Positions 53,094 to 63,053 of a stretch of DNA of 64,000 bases are shown here, in pieces. Origin of the DNA: Maribacter dokdonensis DSW-8 (GTDB lineage Bacteria > Bacteroidota > Bacteroidia > Flavobacteriales > Flavobacteriaceae); assembly GCF_001447995.1 (NCBI RefSeq), contig NZ_LDPE01000001.1:434001-498000 (forward strand). Reading direction: 5' to 3'. How positions within the stretch are numbered: the first letter of the stretch is position 1; each line of letters begins with the position of its first letter. The notes under the pieces are model-generated. The model ran no database searches, was not told the origin of the DNA, and saw only the letters and a program-made list of their open reading frames with translations. The translations under genes and the position numbers were made by a program.

Positions 53094-53423
53094 ATGGATC
53101 TAAAAGACCAGTTAAAAAATCTTTTTCCAGACCACAAACCCGAAGAAAATGAGGTAGAAAATAAGGCGGACAACCCTATTTGGCTTCAAGACGACCCAAT
53201 AATCTGTAAGTACGAAAAACGCAAAGGTAAACCCATAACAATATTGGAAGGTTATACCGGTGCAGACGAAGATTTTAAGAAATTAGCCAAAGAACTAAAG
53301 ACGAAATTGAGTGTTGGTGGCAGTTTTAAGGACGATAAAATTATAATTCAAGGAGATTATCGCGATAAAATCATGTCAATACTTAAAGATAAAGGCTTTG
53401 CAGTGAAGCGTGTAGGCGGTTAA
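53094..53423 (+). CDS. SUI1/eIF1-like translation factor (YciH)
   Basis: 109 residues. KRKGKPITILEGYTGADEDFKKLAKELKTKLSVGGSFKDDKIIIQGDYRDKIMSILKDKGFAVKRVGG is the complete SUI1 core with Gly-Gly-Ser-Phe loop, similar to bacterial YciH. It probably binds the 30S subunit and monitors start-site choice. Five bp after the dioxygenase gene. Confidence 0.92.
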   Translation: MDLKDQLKNLFPDHKPEENEVENKADNPIWLQDDPIICKYEKRKGKPITILEGYTGADEDFKKLAKELKTKLSVGGSFKDDKIIIQGDYRDKIMSILKDKGFAVKRVGG

Positions 53424-53530
53424 TTTAACATTATTTCAGTCTTTAAAACTATCATTTGTTTTCTGTTAAATAATTTTATAACGTTGTTATAAGTATTATT
53501 TTTAATCATTCTAACTAAATCAAACCTGGT

Positions 53531-54463
53531 ATGAGTTCTCTCTTACACATTACCAATGGAGATGTTTTTACCGAACGCCTTCAGAAATTAAATTTAGACG
53601 GTGACGTCATTACATGGCGCGAAATGCTTTGTGAAGGCCAAACACTGCCCAACGTAGGTACGGAAACATTTTGGAAAGCACGTTTTGAGTTTCTCCATAA
53701 AAATTATAAAGTTTCAAAATCGTGGTTTATAGAAAAGACACTTAAAGAATACAGATCGCTCTGTAGTCATAAACAACAAGATCATATCGTACTTTGGTTC
53801 GAATATGATCTTTTTTGTCAAGTGAATATGCTAGCGGTCATTAGCTGGCTTCTCACCCATAGAAAATATGCCCAAATATCTTTGGTATGTAGTGGTAAGG
53901 AAGATGAATCAGATAAGATGTATAGCCTTAACGAGCTATCTGACGAACAATTATTGGGTCTTTACAAAAACAAAAAGGTATTAACACAAGATGATACCGA
54001 ATATGCCGATTATGTTTGGCAACTTTACTGTAGCAATAACCCTATACGATTAGAAAACCTGACCGACTTTAAGGATTATCAGTTTGATTATTTAGGTGAT
54101 GCCGTAAAATCCCACTTAAAACGTTTTCCAAGCATTAATAACGGACTTAATGATATGGAAAATACCATTTTAAAATTGGCCATTGACAAAAAACCAAAGT
54201 CCAAAACAGAATACATGGATGTGCTGCTTAAAAATCAGGGAAATCTTGGTTTTTCCAATACTCAATATGATCGTGCCATAACACGATTAAAACCTTTGAT
54301 CACCAGCTTAAATCCTGTCCGTATTTCCAAAAAAGGAAAGGAAATCCTAGAAGGCAAAACAAGCTATTATTCTTGTATTCAAGACAACGATGTGTATTTA
54401 GGAGGTGCTTTAAAGTACAATTTCCTCTATAACACCACTACGAACCGAATCTTAAAATTATAG
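53531..54463 (+). CDS. DUF1835-domain protein
   Basis: 310 residues, cytosolic. HITNGDVFTERLQKLNLDGDVITWREMLCEGQTLP opens the DUF1835 region, with VLWFEYDLFCQVNMLAVISWL next and a helical C-terminus (NGLNDMENTILKLAIDKKPKSK). DUF1835 proteins are widespread and of unknown function, some resembling nucleotide-processing folds. The start of the nucleoside phosphorylase lies 1 bp after its stop, so they are co-transcribed. Confidence 0.8.
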   Translation: MSSLLHITNGDVFTERLQKLNLDGDVITWREMLCEGQTLPNVGTETFWKARFEFLHKNYKVSKSWFIEKTLKEYRSLCSHKQQDHIVLWFEYDLFCQVNMLAVISWLLTHRKYAQISLVCSGKEDESDKMYSLNELSDEQLLGLYKNKKVLTQDDTEYADYVWQLYCSNNPIRLENLTDFKDYQFDYLGDAVKSHLKRFPSINNGLNDMENTILKLAIDKKPKSKTEYMDVLLKNQGNLGFSNTQYDRAITRLKPLITSLNPVRISKKGKEILEGKTSYYSCIQDNDVYLGGALKYNFLYNTTTNRILKL

Positions 54464-54464
54464 C

Positions 54465-55331
54465 ATGCAACTAAAGCCTGCTGAGCTTGTCATCAATGAA
54501 GATGGCAGTATTTATCATCTGAATTTATTACCAGAAGATATTGCAACCACAGTTATCACGGTTGGCGACCCAGATAGGGTTGGTCAGGTTTCCCGTTTTT
54601 TTGATACCATTGAGGTCAGAAAAGGAAAACGGGAATTCCATACCCATACCGGGCATTTGAACGGCAAACGAATTTCTGTTATTTCTACCGGCATAGGTAC
54701 GGATAATATTGATATTGTCTTAAACGAGTTGGATGCATTGGTTAACATTGATTTTAAGACAAGAACATTAAAAAAAGAGCACACTTCTTTAAATATTATT
54801 AGAATAGGGACCAGTGGCGCCATACAACCCAACATACCCATTGATTCGTTTTTAATAAGTGAATATGCTATAGGATTTGATGGGCTTCTGCATTTCTATG
54901 AGCACAGTAACATTAATTATCCAGAAATAGAAGAATCATTCATAGCACACACCTCTTGGCATAAGACCAAAGCAAGGCCATACGTGCTATCCTACTCAAA
55001 AAAACTAGGTGAACTGTTTACGGATAATCGTATACGATTAGGATTCACAGCAACAAATACAGGGTTCTACGGTCCTCAACAGCGACAATTAAGAATTAAG
55101 CCAAGTCAAATGGAATTAATGGAGAAACTATCATCTTTTTCCTATAATGCTCTTCGGTTGACCAACCTTGAGATGGAAACTTCGGGTATTTATGCCCTTT
55201 CACAGCTACTAGATCACGAGGCCGTATCACTAAATTGTATTTTAGCCAACAGGTCAACCGGGGAGTTCTCTACTACCCCAACCGCTTCGGTAGATAAACT
55301 TATTGAGTTCTGTTTGGAAAGATTGGCTTAA
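54465..55331 (+). CDS. Uridine phosphorylase-family nucleoside phosphorylase
   Basis: 288 residues. VGDPDRVGQVSRFFD, GKREFHTHTGHLNGKRISVISTGIGTDNIDIVLNEL, IRIGTSGAIQPNIPIDSFLISEYAIGFDGL and NLEMETSGIYAL match phosphorylases that cleave pyrimidine nucleosides with phosphate. It acts in nucleoside salvage. The base preference is not readable. Confidence 0.88.
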   Translation: MQLKPAELVINEDGSIYHLNLLPEDIATTVITVGDPDRVGQVSRFFDTIEVRKGKREFHTHTGHLNGKRISVISTGIGTDNIDIVLNELDALVNIDFKTRTLKKEHTSLNIIRIGTSGAIQPNIPIDSFLISEYAIGFDGLLHFYEHSNINYPEIEESFIAHTSWHKTKARPYVLSYSKKLGELFTDNRIRLGFTATNTGFYGPQQRQLRIKPSQMELMEKLSSFSYNALRLTNLEMETSGIYALSQLLDHEAVSLNCILANRSTGEFSTTPTASVDKLIEFCLERLA

Positions 55332-55386
55332 CATAGATTTACAATAATCTTAAAATTGCACTACTTATTTTTACGCAAATCTTACA

Positions 55387-57423
55387 ATGAAAAAAGACAA
55401 TTTAAAGCATAGGGATATTAATTGGCTCTATTTTAACGAGCGTGTTCTACTTGAAGCTAAAAGTGATGACACACCGTTGTTAGAACGATTAAAGTTTTTG
55501 GCGATATTCTCATCTAATCTAGATGAATATTTTAAGGTTCGTGTCTCTCAGCTTCGTCAAATTAAAAATCTTGATAAAAAGTTTCGTAAAAAATTAATTT
55601 TCAAGGCAAATTCTACCTTACAGCATATTTTACAAACCGTAAACGAACAACAAGTACAATTTGGCAAAGTCATAGCTTCTACCCTAGCTCAATTGGAAGA
55701 ACATGACATATTCATTAAGAATTCCAAAAACATTAGTGAAAATCAGAAGCAATTTTTAGAAGAGCTGTTTTTGAATGACATAAAAGATGCATGTGAGATT
55801 CATGAGGAAAATGCATTTTTAACCGATGGTGCGCTTTATTTAGTAGTAGCACACCCTGGAGATGAATATAGCCTTGTTAAAATACCAACAGATGGACAAG
55901 AACGTTTTATTCCTATTCCAGGAGGTGGCCATCAATTTTGCTATATAGATGATGCCATAAGGCTTAACATTGATAAATTTCTTCCGTCAAAAGAGGTCCT
56001 TGGTTGTTATTCTATTAAACTATCTAGAGATGCGGAATTATATTTGGATGACGATTACTCTGATGTAGAACTTGTTGAGAAAATTTACAATTCTTTGGAC
56101 AAACGCCTATCCGGTCAGGCCACCAGACTACTTTATGATGAGTCAATGCCAAATTGGCTAATAGATTCATTGAAACGTGATTTTAAACTGGGAGACGTTG
56201 ATCTTTCACCAGGCGGCACTTACCATAATTTATCCGATTTTTTCTCTTTTCCCGCTCCAGAAGGAACTGCACATTTACAATACCAAGAGAAACCGGCATT
56301 GCCTCACCCAGAATTATCATTTACAACGGATATATTTAATAGTATCGCCACAAAAGACCAATTGGTACATTTTCCGTACCAAGATTTTAAGGTGGTTGAA
56401 GATTTTTTGACAGCAGCAGCCACAGACCCACAGGTAAAAGCTATAAAAATGACCATTTACCGTATTGCCAAGTCATCATCTCTAGCAGATGCCATATTGA
56501 CCGCATTGGATAATAATAAAGAGGTCACTTTATTCGTAGAGGCACAAGCAAGGTTCGATGAAGCCAATAACATTAAATGGGGACGTATTTTTGAGGAGAA
56601 AGGCGCTAAAGTAATTTTCAGCATACCACAAGTAAAGGTGCATTCAAAAATTGCCATGGTATATAGAACGGAGGGTGAAATTGAAAAGCGCTATGCCTAT
56701 ATTGGCACTGGTAATTTTAATGCCAAAACATCCAAAATTTATTGTGATCACGGTTTATTTACTGCTCATAAGAAAATAACCAAAGATTTAAGCCAGGTGT
56801 TTCAGGTGCTGGAACGTAAATTGATCGTACCTAAATTGAAGCGTTTAATGGTTTCGCCGTTTACAACCAGAATTACGTTTATGAACCTTATTCAAAATGA
56901 GATTACGGCGGCATTAAACGGAAAGAAAGCTGGTATTACTGCGAAAATGAACAGCCTTGAAGATTCTAACATGATCAAGGCATTGTACAGAGCTGCTAAT
57001 GCAGGTGTCCATGTTAGATTAATCGTAAGAGGGTTCTGTTGCTATTTAACATCTAACGAAAACCCTAGTGACGGCATGAAAGATAACGTGTACATTACTA
57101 GTATTGTAGATCGGTATTTGGAACATGGGCGTATCTATTTATTTGAAAATGGCGGAGACGAACTAATGTACATTGGCTCAGCTGATTGGATGACCCGTAA
57201 CCTTGATAGAAGAATTGAGGTATTAACACCTATTTTAGACGAGGACATCTTTAACGAATTGAAGCATATTCTGTCATTGCAGCTTGATGACAATCAAAAA
57301 GCACGTATACTTGATGTAAACAACACCAACAAAAAAGTTGATATGGCAGATGGTGACGCCCCAATACGATCACAATACGCCATCTATGACTATCTAAAAA
57401 GTAAATTGAATGAAAACGGTTAA
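55387..57423 (+). CDS. ppk1: Polyphosphate kinase
   Basis: 678 residues, the expected PPK1 length. N-terminal domain DINWLYFNERVLLEAKSDDTPLLERLKFLAIFSSNLDEYFKVR; later PYQDFKVVEDFLTAAATDPQVKAIKMTIYR; the phospholipase-D-like phosphate site around VKVHSKIAMVYR and YAYIGTGNFNAKTSKIYCDHG; and the second HKD-like site GSADWMTRNLDRRIEVLTP. It makes polyphosphate from ATP. The last 14 bases overlap the next gene. Confidence 0.95.
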   Translation: MKKDNLKHRDINWLYFNERVLLEAKSDDTPLLERLKFLAIFSSNLDEYFKVRVSQLRQIKNLDKKFRKKLIFKANSTLQHILQTVNEQQVQFGKVIASTLAQLEEHDIFIKNSKNISENQKQFLEELFLNDIKDACEIHEENAFLTDGALYLVVAHPGDEYSLVKIPTDGQERFIPIPGGGHQFCYIDDAIRLNIDKFLPSKEVLGCYSIKLSRDAELYLDDDYSDVELVEKIYNSLDKRLSGQATRLLYDESMPNWLIDSLKRDFKLGDVDLSPGGTYHNLSDFFSFPAPEGTAHLQYQEKPALPHPELSFTTDIFNSIATKDQLVHFPYQDFKVVEDFLTAAATDPQVKAIKMTIYRIAKSSSLADAILTALDNNKEVTLFVEAQARFDEANNIKWGRIFEEKGAKVIFSIPQVKVHSKIAMVYRTEGEIEKRYAYIGTGNFNAKTSKIYCDHGLFTAHKKITKDLSQVFQVLERKLIVPKLKRLMVSPFTTRITFMNLIQNEITAALNGKKAGITAKMNSLEDSNMIKALYRAANAGVHVRLIVRGFCCYLTSNENPSDGMKDNVYITSIVDRYLEHGRIYLFENGGDELMYIGSADWMTRNLDRRIEVLTPILDEDIFNELKHILSLQLDDNQKARILDVNNTNKKVDMADGDAPIRSQYAIYDYLKSKLNENG

Positions 57424-58255
57424 GATAATTGGAGTTCCAGAACATTTTAACCTTCCTTGGCATCTAGCCATTGAAGAAGGTGCTTTTGAGGAGCGTGGTA
57501 TTCAACTTGAATGGACAGATATACCTGAAGGAACAGGTAAAATGAGCCAAATGCTAAAAGATGGCGAAACAGATCTGGCAATCATTTTGACAGAAGGTAT
57601 TGTTAAGAGCATCACCGAAGGTAACCCCGTAAAAATTATTCAAGAATATATTGCATCTCCCCTGCTTTGGGGTATACATGTAGACGCCAAAAGTTCGTTC
57701 CAATCATTAAATGAGTTAGAAAATACCACTGCAGCCATTAGTCGCTTTGGTAGTGGCAGCCATTTAATGGCTTACGTTCAAGCTAAGCAAATGGGATGGG
57801 ACACCCATAATTTAAAATTCAACATTATAAACAATCTTGAAGGTGCAATTAATGGTTTAGCTTCTGGTGATGCCGATTATTTTATGTGGGAGCGTTTTAC
57901 CACAAAGCCATTGGTAGATAAAGGAACTTTTAGACATTTAGGAAATTGCCCTACACCATGGCCTTGTTTTGTTCTTGTAGGTACCAACACCTTTCTTGAA
58001 GAAAATAACGGAATTCTAGATCATATACTTGAGATAATCAATACCTATACTAGAGAATTTAAACAAATACCTAAAATAGATACTACGCTAGCAAATAGGT
58101 ATCATCAACAATTGGAAGACATTCAAGAGTGGTTGCAAATAACCGATTGGAGTCAAAAACAGCTACCCGCAGAGACTTTGACCCATGTACAAAACACATT
58201 ACGGGAACTAAATCTTATAGTAGATTCAATTCCCGTAACAGATATTTTAAAATAG
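57410..58255 (+). CDS. Periplasmic-binding-fold protein without signal peptide
   Basis: 281 residues. MKTVKIIGVPEHFNLPWHLAIEEGAFEERGIQLEWTDIPEGTGKMSQMLKDGETDLAIILTEGIVKSI is the NMT1/THI5-type substrate-binding fold, with FGSGSHLMAYVQAKQMGWD and WPCFVLVGTN after. There is no signal peptide, and no ABC permease or ATPase is adjacent, so it may be a cytosolic enzyme or sensor. It overlaps ppk1 by 14 bases, which suggests coupling. Confidence 0.75.
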   Translation: MKTVKIIGVPEHFNLPWHLAIEEGAFEERGIQLEWTDIPEGTGKMSQMLKDGETDLAIILTEGIVKSITEGNPVKIIQEYIASPLLWGIHVDAKSSFQSLNELENTTAAISRFGSGSHLMAYVQAKQMGWDTHNLKFNIINNLEGAINGLASGDADYFMWERFTTKPLVDKGTFRHLGNCPTPWPCFVLVGTNTFLEENNGILDHILEIINTYTREFKQIPKIDTTLANRYHQQLEDIQEWLQITDWSQKQLPAETLTHVQNTLRELNLIVDSIPVTDILK

Positions 58256-58257
58256 TT

Positions 58258-58686
58258 TTAGATTGTCGCTAAACTAAAATGCTTTTGAATTAATGCTTTA
58301 AAGGTATCATCTGACAAAGGCTTTTGCGCATAATCGGCAACATATTTGTTTGTATTAGCTCTCTCTTTATCGTCTTTATTATCACTAATTGTAACTAGAA
58401 CAATGGTTATTTGATCTTTAAGCTTTTTAGGAACCATATCCTCATAAGCTTTCATGAACTGCCAACCGTCCATCACCGGCATTCTAAGGTCTAACATGAC
58501 CATACAAGGTAATTCTAACTGCTCTTGACCTTTACCTAGAATAAAATCTAAAGCTTCTTGACCGTTTAATGCAGAATTAATATTGACGTCCATATCCAGC
58601 TTATTGATAAAAATAGAATGCAAGAAGTTGCTTGCATCATCATCATCGACCAGTAAAATGGTATTCAGCCTGTCTAAGTTATTCAT
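58258..58686 (-). CDS. Single-domain response regulator (CheY-like)
   Basis: 142 residues, receiver only. DDDDASNFL (acidic pocket), phosphorylated Asp 66 in MVMLDLRMPVMDGWQF, a Thr in LVTISD and Lys in AQKPLS are all present. No output domain follows, so signalling would be by protein contact. Ends 3 bp from the SBP-like gene on the other strand. Confidence 0.9.
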   Translation of the reverse strand: MNNLDRLNTILLVDDDDASNFLHSIFINKLDMDVNINSALNGQEALDFILGKGQEQLELPCMVMLDLRMPVMDGWQFMKAYEDMVPKKLKDQITIVLVTISDNKDDKERANTNKYVADYAQKPLSDDTFKALIQKHFSLATI

Positions 58687-58766
58687 TTAAGTAGTTTTAG
58701 TTTGTTTGATTGAGTGGTGTACCTTTTGATACCTACTAAATTTAAAGCATTTATTTATTATCTAAC

Positions 58767-59453
58767 TTACCACGTTATCATTTTATTGCCTAAATCATTC
58801 AAAATTTTATTACTGGCAGAAAAATGTCCATTATCAAACCAGTACCCACGATTAGCACTTAATGGCGATGGGTGACCCGATGTTAAAATCGAATGCTTCT
58901 TTGCATTGATCAGTTTCGCTTTTTTTTTGGCAAAGCCACCCCATAATAGAAAAATCAATTGCTCTCTGTTTTCTGAAAGCGATCTTATAACAGCATCGGT
59001 AAATGTTTCCCACCCCTTTTTCTGATGACTTCCGGCTTCATGTTCCCGTACGGTAAGCGTAGCATTTAATAATAAAACACCCTGTTTAGCCCAATCTTCA
59101 AGATTTCCACTCTGTGGGTATGTTTTGCCTATATCATTTTCCAGTTCCTTAAATATATTCACTAATGATGGCGGATGTTTTACACCATCCTTTACCGAAA
59201 AACATAATCCATTAGCTTGATTAGGACCATGGTAGGGATCCTGCCCTATAATTACAACTTTTACATCATTAAAATCACAATAATCAAATGCCGCAAAGAT
59301 GTCATTTTTACCGGGGTAGCAAGTGTGCTCACTATACTCATTGTACACAAATTGTATAAGATCTTTAAAATAAGGCTTTTCAAATTCACCCTTGAGTTGA
59401 TGTCGCCAACTTGGAACTAGTTTATTTTGTAAGGTATTCAATAGATCATTCAT
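58767..59453 (-). CDS. ung: Uracil-DNA glycosylase, family 1
   Basis: 228 residues from ATG 59453 (MNDLLNTLQ). VVIIGQDPYHGPNQANGLCFSV carries the catalytic Asp and the uracil-pocket residues; LLLNATLTVREHEAGSH and HPSPLSANRGYWF hold the Leu-loop/HPSPL motif. It removes uracil from DNA in base excision repair. An upstream in-frame ATG at 59483 adds only ten hydrophobic residues and is less likely. Confidence 0.95.
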   Translation of the reverse strand: MNDLLNTLQNKLVPSWRHQLKGEFEKPYFKDLIQFVYNEYSEHTCYPGKNDIFAAFDYCDFNDVKVVIIGQDPYHGPNQANGLCFSVKDGVKHPPSLVNIFKELENDIGKTYPQSGNLEDWAKQGVLLLNATLTVREHEAGSHQKKGWETFTDAVIRSLSENREQLIFLLWGGFAKKKAKLINAKKHSILTSGHPSPLSANRGYWFDNGHFSASNKILNDLGNKMITW

Positions 59454-59601
59454 CTTTTTCAAATGTAATATTATGATTATCACAAGTCAACTCATGTCAT
59501 AACAATTAAATACTAAACATAATTCCATTAATTAGACCCAGAACACATTTCATCGGATCAGCCGATAATTGCTCCATCTATTAAATTTCATTGTCAATGT
59601 G

Positions 59602-59609
59602 TACCTTTG
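59602..59609 (+). promoter_or_regulatory. -7 promoter element TACCTTTG for mutS2
   Basis: Exact TAnnTTTG box 20 bp before the GTG at 59630, with TTG at 59591 as partial upstream match. Confidence 0.5.
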
Positions 59610-59629
59610 CCACTTATTATTAAGATAAC

Positions 59630-61801
59630 GTGGCCAACATACATTCCAAAACATTACAAGACCTAGAATTTCCATCGGTATTACAACAAGTATCCCTTAG
59701 GTGCCATACTGAACTAGGTAAAGAAACCGCTTTACAAATTGCCCCTTTCATTACGGAAGAGGTTATCAAAATTGAACTGGGCAAAACTGCTGAATACCTA
59801 TCTTCATTAGTAAGTGAAAATCGTATTCCAAATCATGGTTTTGATAGTATCAATGCCGATCTAAAGCTATTGAAAATTGAAAACACCACTTTAGAACTCC
59901 AAGGTTTTAAACGTATAGCCAGTATTTGCTTAACGGTTGCACAACATCAAAAATTTTTTAAAAAATTCAAGGATTACTATCCATTATTAAATGATTTTGC
60001 CGTTAAACTTGAACCCAATACTGAAATACCCAATCTAATCAATGGCGTAATTGATCGATTTGGAGAGGTTAAAGACAATGCCTCCGATCAGTTATTTGCC
60101 ATAAGACGGCAAATTAATGCCGTAAGGGGAAAAATCAGCCAAAGTTTTGGTGCTGCCCTTAACACCTACCAAGCCTCGGATTACCTTGATGAAATAAGGG
60201 AATCGGTCGTAGAAAATAGACGCGTGTTGGCGGTCAAGGCCATGTACCGTAAAAAAATCAAAGGTGCCGTCATGGGTACATCAAAGACAGGAAGTATAGT
60301 TTACATAGAACCGGAAGCGGCCTTAAAGTACAGCAGAGAGCTAAACAACCTAGAATTTGAAGAGAAGAAAGAAGTACAGCGTATCCTTAAGCTGTTAACT
60401 TCCCAAATTAGACCATTTAGAGCTCTTTTAAGCGCATATCAAGAATTTCTAACACAAATAGATGTCATAGCAGCAAAAGCTAAGTACGCTGAAGATATCA
60501 ACGCTTTAATGCCTGAAATCAATGCAGACAATAGGTTGTACCTGAGGGAAGCATATCATCCGTTGTTATTTTTAAACAATAAGCGCAAAGGGGAAAAGAC
60601 TTTTCCACAGACTATAGAACTTCATCAAGAAAACAGGATCATTGTTATTTCCGGTCCCAATGCTGGTGGTAAGAGTATTACATTAAAAACCATTGGCTTG
60701 CTTCAAGTAATGCTTCAAAGCGGAATGTTGATACCTGTTCACGAGAGAAGTGAAGTTTGCTTCTTTAAAAAGATTTTAACTGATATAGGAGACAACCAAA
60801 GTATTGAAAACCACTTAAGTACATATAGTTATCGTTTAAAGAACATGAACCAGTTTTTAAAGCGGTGCGATGATAACACCCTGTTTTTAATAGATGAATT
60901 TGGAACAGGTAGTGACCCTGAATTGGGCGGTGCGCTTGCCGAAGCGTTTTTAGAAGTGTTTTATGAACGCGGGTCTTACGGAGTCATAACTACACACTAT
61001 GCCAATTTAAAGGCTCTTGCCAATGAATTACCGCACGTAACCAATGCCAATATGCTTTTTGACGGCAAAACATTGGAACCTACCTTTCAATTAATTTTAG
61101 GACAAGCCGGTAGTTCATTTACTTTTGAAGTAGCCCAAAAAAATGGTATCCCCTATTCATTGATCAACAAGGCGAAAAAGAAAATTGAACGAGGTAAAGT
61201 AAGGTTTGATGCCACCATTGCAAAATTGCAGAAAGAACGCAATAAAATGGCGCAAACAGGGTCTAGATTAAAAGAGGAAGAAGACAAGGCCAGAGAAGAA
61301 AGTCAGCGTTTGGAAAAACTAAATGCAAAAATAAAATCTAAACTTGAAAACTATCAAGAGCTCTACGATCATGATCAGCGAATGATCCAATTGGGGAACA
61401 AAGTAAACGTTGCTGCAGACAAATATTTTCAAGACAATAAGAAACGACCTTTGGTTTCTGAACTTTTGCGAATTGTAGAAACAGAAAACAGTAAAAGAAA
61501 AAAGAAAACGGCGCACCAGGCCAAATTGGAAAGAGCCAAAAAAGCTCAAGTTGCACAGGAAGTACAAAAAGAAGTAAAGGTAATTCGCGAGAAAAAGAAG
61601 GTAGAGAAGAAAAAGGCGATTATTAAAGAAAGGAATAAACCAAGACCAGTTTTTAAGGTTGGTGATCGGGTACGTATGCAAGATGGTAAAGCTGTTGGGA
61701 GCATAGATTCTCTAGAAAAAGGGAAAGCAATTGTTAATTATGGCATTTTCACCACCAATGTCAGTGTTGACCAATTAGAAATGGTTGAAAAGAAAAAATA
61801 G
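59630..61801 (+). CDS. mutS2: MutS2-type ATPase lacking the Smr domain
   Basis: 723 residues, GTG start. MutS-like helical core, Walker A GPNAGGKSITLKTIGL near 343, Walker B-type LFLIDEFGTGSDPELGGALAEAFLE and THYANLK, then a long Lys/Glu-rich coiled coil and a KOW-like end (FKVGDRVRMQDGKAVGSIDSLEKGKAIVNYG). Typical MutS2 (about 785) ends in an Smr nuclease domain, which is not seen here; the frame stops at LEMVEKKK. MutS2 suppresses recombination or rescues collided ribosomes. This form would lack the Smr endonuclease function. Confidence 0.9.
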   Translation: MANIHSKTLQDLEFPSVLQQVSLRCHTELGKETALQIAPFITEEVIKIELGKTAEYLSSLVSENRIPNHGFDSINADLKLLKIENTTLELQGFKRIASICLTVAQHQKFFKKFKDYYPLLNDFAVKLEPNTEIPNLINGVIDRFGEVKDNASDQLFAIRRQINAVRGKISQSFGAALNTYQASDYLDEIRESVVENRRVLAVKAMYRKKIKGAVMGTSKTGSIVYIEPEAALKYSRELNNLEFEEKKEVQRILKLLTSQIRPFRALLSAYQEFLTQIDVIAAKAKYAEDINALMPEINADNRLYLREAYHPLLFLNNKRKGEKTFPQTIELHQENRIIVISGPNAGGKSITLKTIGLLQVMLQSGMLIPVHERSEVCFFKKILTDIGDNQSIENHLSTYSYRLKNMNQFLKRCDDNTLFLIDEFGTGSDPELGGALAEAFLEVFYERGSYGVITTHYANLKALANELPHVTNANMLFDGKTLEPTFQLILGQAGSSFTFEVAQKNGIPYSLINKAKKKIERGKVRFDATIAKLQKERNKMAQTGSRLKEEEDKAREESQRLEKLNAKIKSKLENYQELYDHDQRMIQLGNKVNVAADKYFQDNKKRPLVSELLRIVETENSKRKKKTAHQAKLERAKKAQVAQEVQKEVKVIREKKKVEKKKAIIKERNKPRPVFKVGDRVRMQDGKAVGSIDSLEKGKAIVNYGIFTTNVSVDQLEMVEKKK

Positions 61802-61881
61802 CTTATTCGGTACTCATAAGAATTCAATGATATATACGTTCTATTAAAACAATATAATCCCCCAAAAGTTAAGTAAACGAT

Positions 61882-62799
61882 ATGAAAAAACATTTTTGTA
61901 GTCTATTATCATTAGGCATTGTTCTTAATGTATTATCATGTTCTTCATCTGACAATACGGTTATTGAACAAGAAGAAACGACCGAAGTTTTAGTAGAAGA
62001 GACCGAGATTAATGAAGAGGAAGAACCAGAAGAAGAACCAGAAATTGAAAATGAAGAAAGTCTCATTGTTTGGGAAAATTGGTACTTATCTGTTCCTATT
62101 GACAATGGCGATGGTAAGGCCACCTCTATTTTTTACGAGGATATTGTAAATGAGCAATTAACTAATGAGGAGTCCGAGTATTTTTATAAAAATGATGATG
62201 GTACGTATACCATGTTCACGAGATTTACAGGATTCACCACTTCTGGTACTTCTGAATTGGGCGATAAATATTGCAGAACGGAATTAAGAGAATTCTGGCA
62301 AGGCAATCAAAGCACGGATGATAACTGGTATATGGATGAAGGAACTCATATATTGGAAACTACCTTGAACGTTGATTTTGTTGAAGGTAACGGTAGAACA
62401 ATAATTGCACAGATTCACGGAAAAGAAACTGAAGGTTTAGAGGGGTCACCAGCAACTGTTAAGATAAGATGGAACAGCGGAACCATTCAATTAGATTACT
62501 ACACCGTACCTAATGATAACGAGCCATGGACCAGTACATACGACAACAAGATAGATGTGGCCGACGTTGATAACGAAATATTTACTTTTAAATTAAAAAT
62601 AGAAGATGGTAAGTGTTACTACGCATTAGAATGTGAAGCAAAAGATATTTCTATTGACTACACCCTAATGTATGATTATGTTGGTAATGGATATGCTTAT
62701 CAAAATTATTTTAAAACCGGAAACTACTTTGGCTGGCATGATGACTACGAGCAAACCGCACAAGTTACCCTAAGAAAAGTTGTAACTGATCATTACTAA
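61882..62799 (+). CDS. Alginate lyase lipoprotein, polysaccharide lyase family 7
   Basis: 305 residues. Lipobox NVLSC (Cys 20), then a Glu-rich spacer (31-60) and a PL7 domain with the three conserved motifs: RTELRE at 132, QIH at 177 and YFKTGNYF at 276. QIH-type PL7 enzymes prefer guluronate-containing alginate. As a lipoprotein with an acidic linker it is probably displayed on the cell surface and attacks brown-algal alginate. A strong terminator follows. No SusCD or other PUL gene is adjacent. Confidence 0.92.
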   Translation: MKKHFCSLLSLGIVLNVLSCSSSDNTVIEQEETTEVLVEETEINEEEEPEEEPEIENEESLIVWENWYLSVPIDNGDGKATSIFYEDIVNEQLTNEESEYFYKNDDGTYTMFTRFTGFTTSGTSELGDKYCRTELREFWQGNQSTDDNWYMDEGTHILETTLNVDFVEGNGRTIIAQIHGKETEGLEGSPATVKIRWNSGTIQLDYYTVPNDNEPWTSTYDNKIDVADVDNEIFTFKLKIEDGKCYYALECEAKDISIDYTLMYDYVGNGYAYQNYFKTGNYFGWHDDYEQTAQVTLRKVVTDHY

Positions 62800-62861
62800 A
62801 AAAGATGAATTCAAATTAGACCATAATGGTTTGATTAGAATTTATATCAATTGACAATCAA

Positions 62862-62906
62862 ACACTTACAAAAAATCGTATATGATTTTTTGTAAGTGTT
62901 TTTTTA
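62862..62906 (+). terminator. Terminator after the alginate lyase gene
   Basis: Left arm ACACTTACAAAAAATC (62862-62877), loop GTATAT, right arm GATTTTTTGTAAGTGT (62884-62899), then TTTTTTT. The 16-bp stem is perfect. Confidence 0.9.
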
Positions 62907-63053
62907 TTTAAACCATACCCCTATTCTCGCTCCAACTTGAATTTCTTTATAATCGAACTTAAAATTTTTGCTTTATCCTCTTAGCGGACTTATTTAAACT
63001 TACTTTCATTTCCTTAAATAGATCATAAAATTTAATTAGGTACACTTACTCTA

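Noticed and set aside
1..62799. A polysaccharide utilisation locus joining the GH16 and PL7 genes
   Set aside because: They lie about 62 kb apart with unrelated genes between, and no SusC/SusD pair is in the window.
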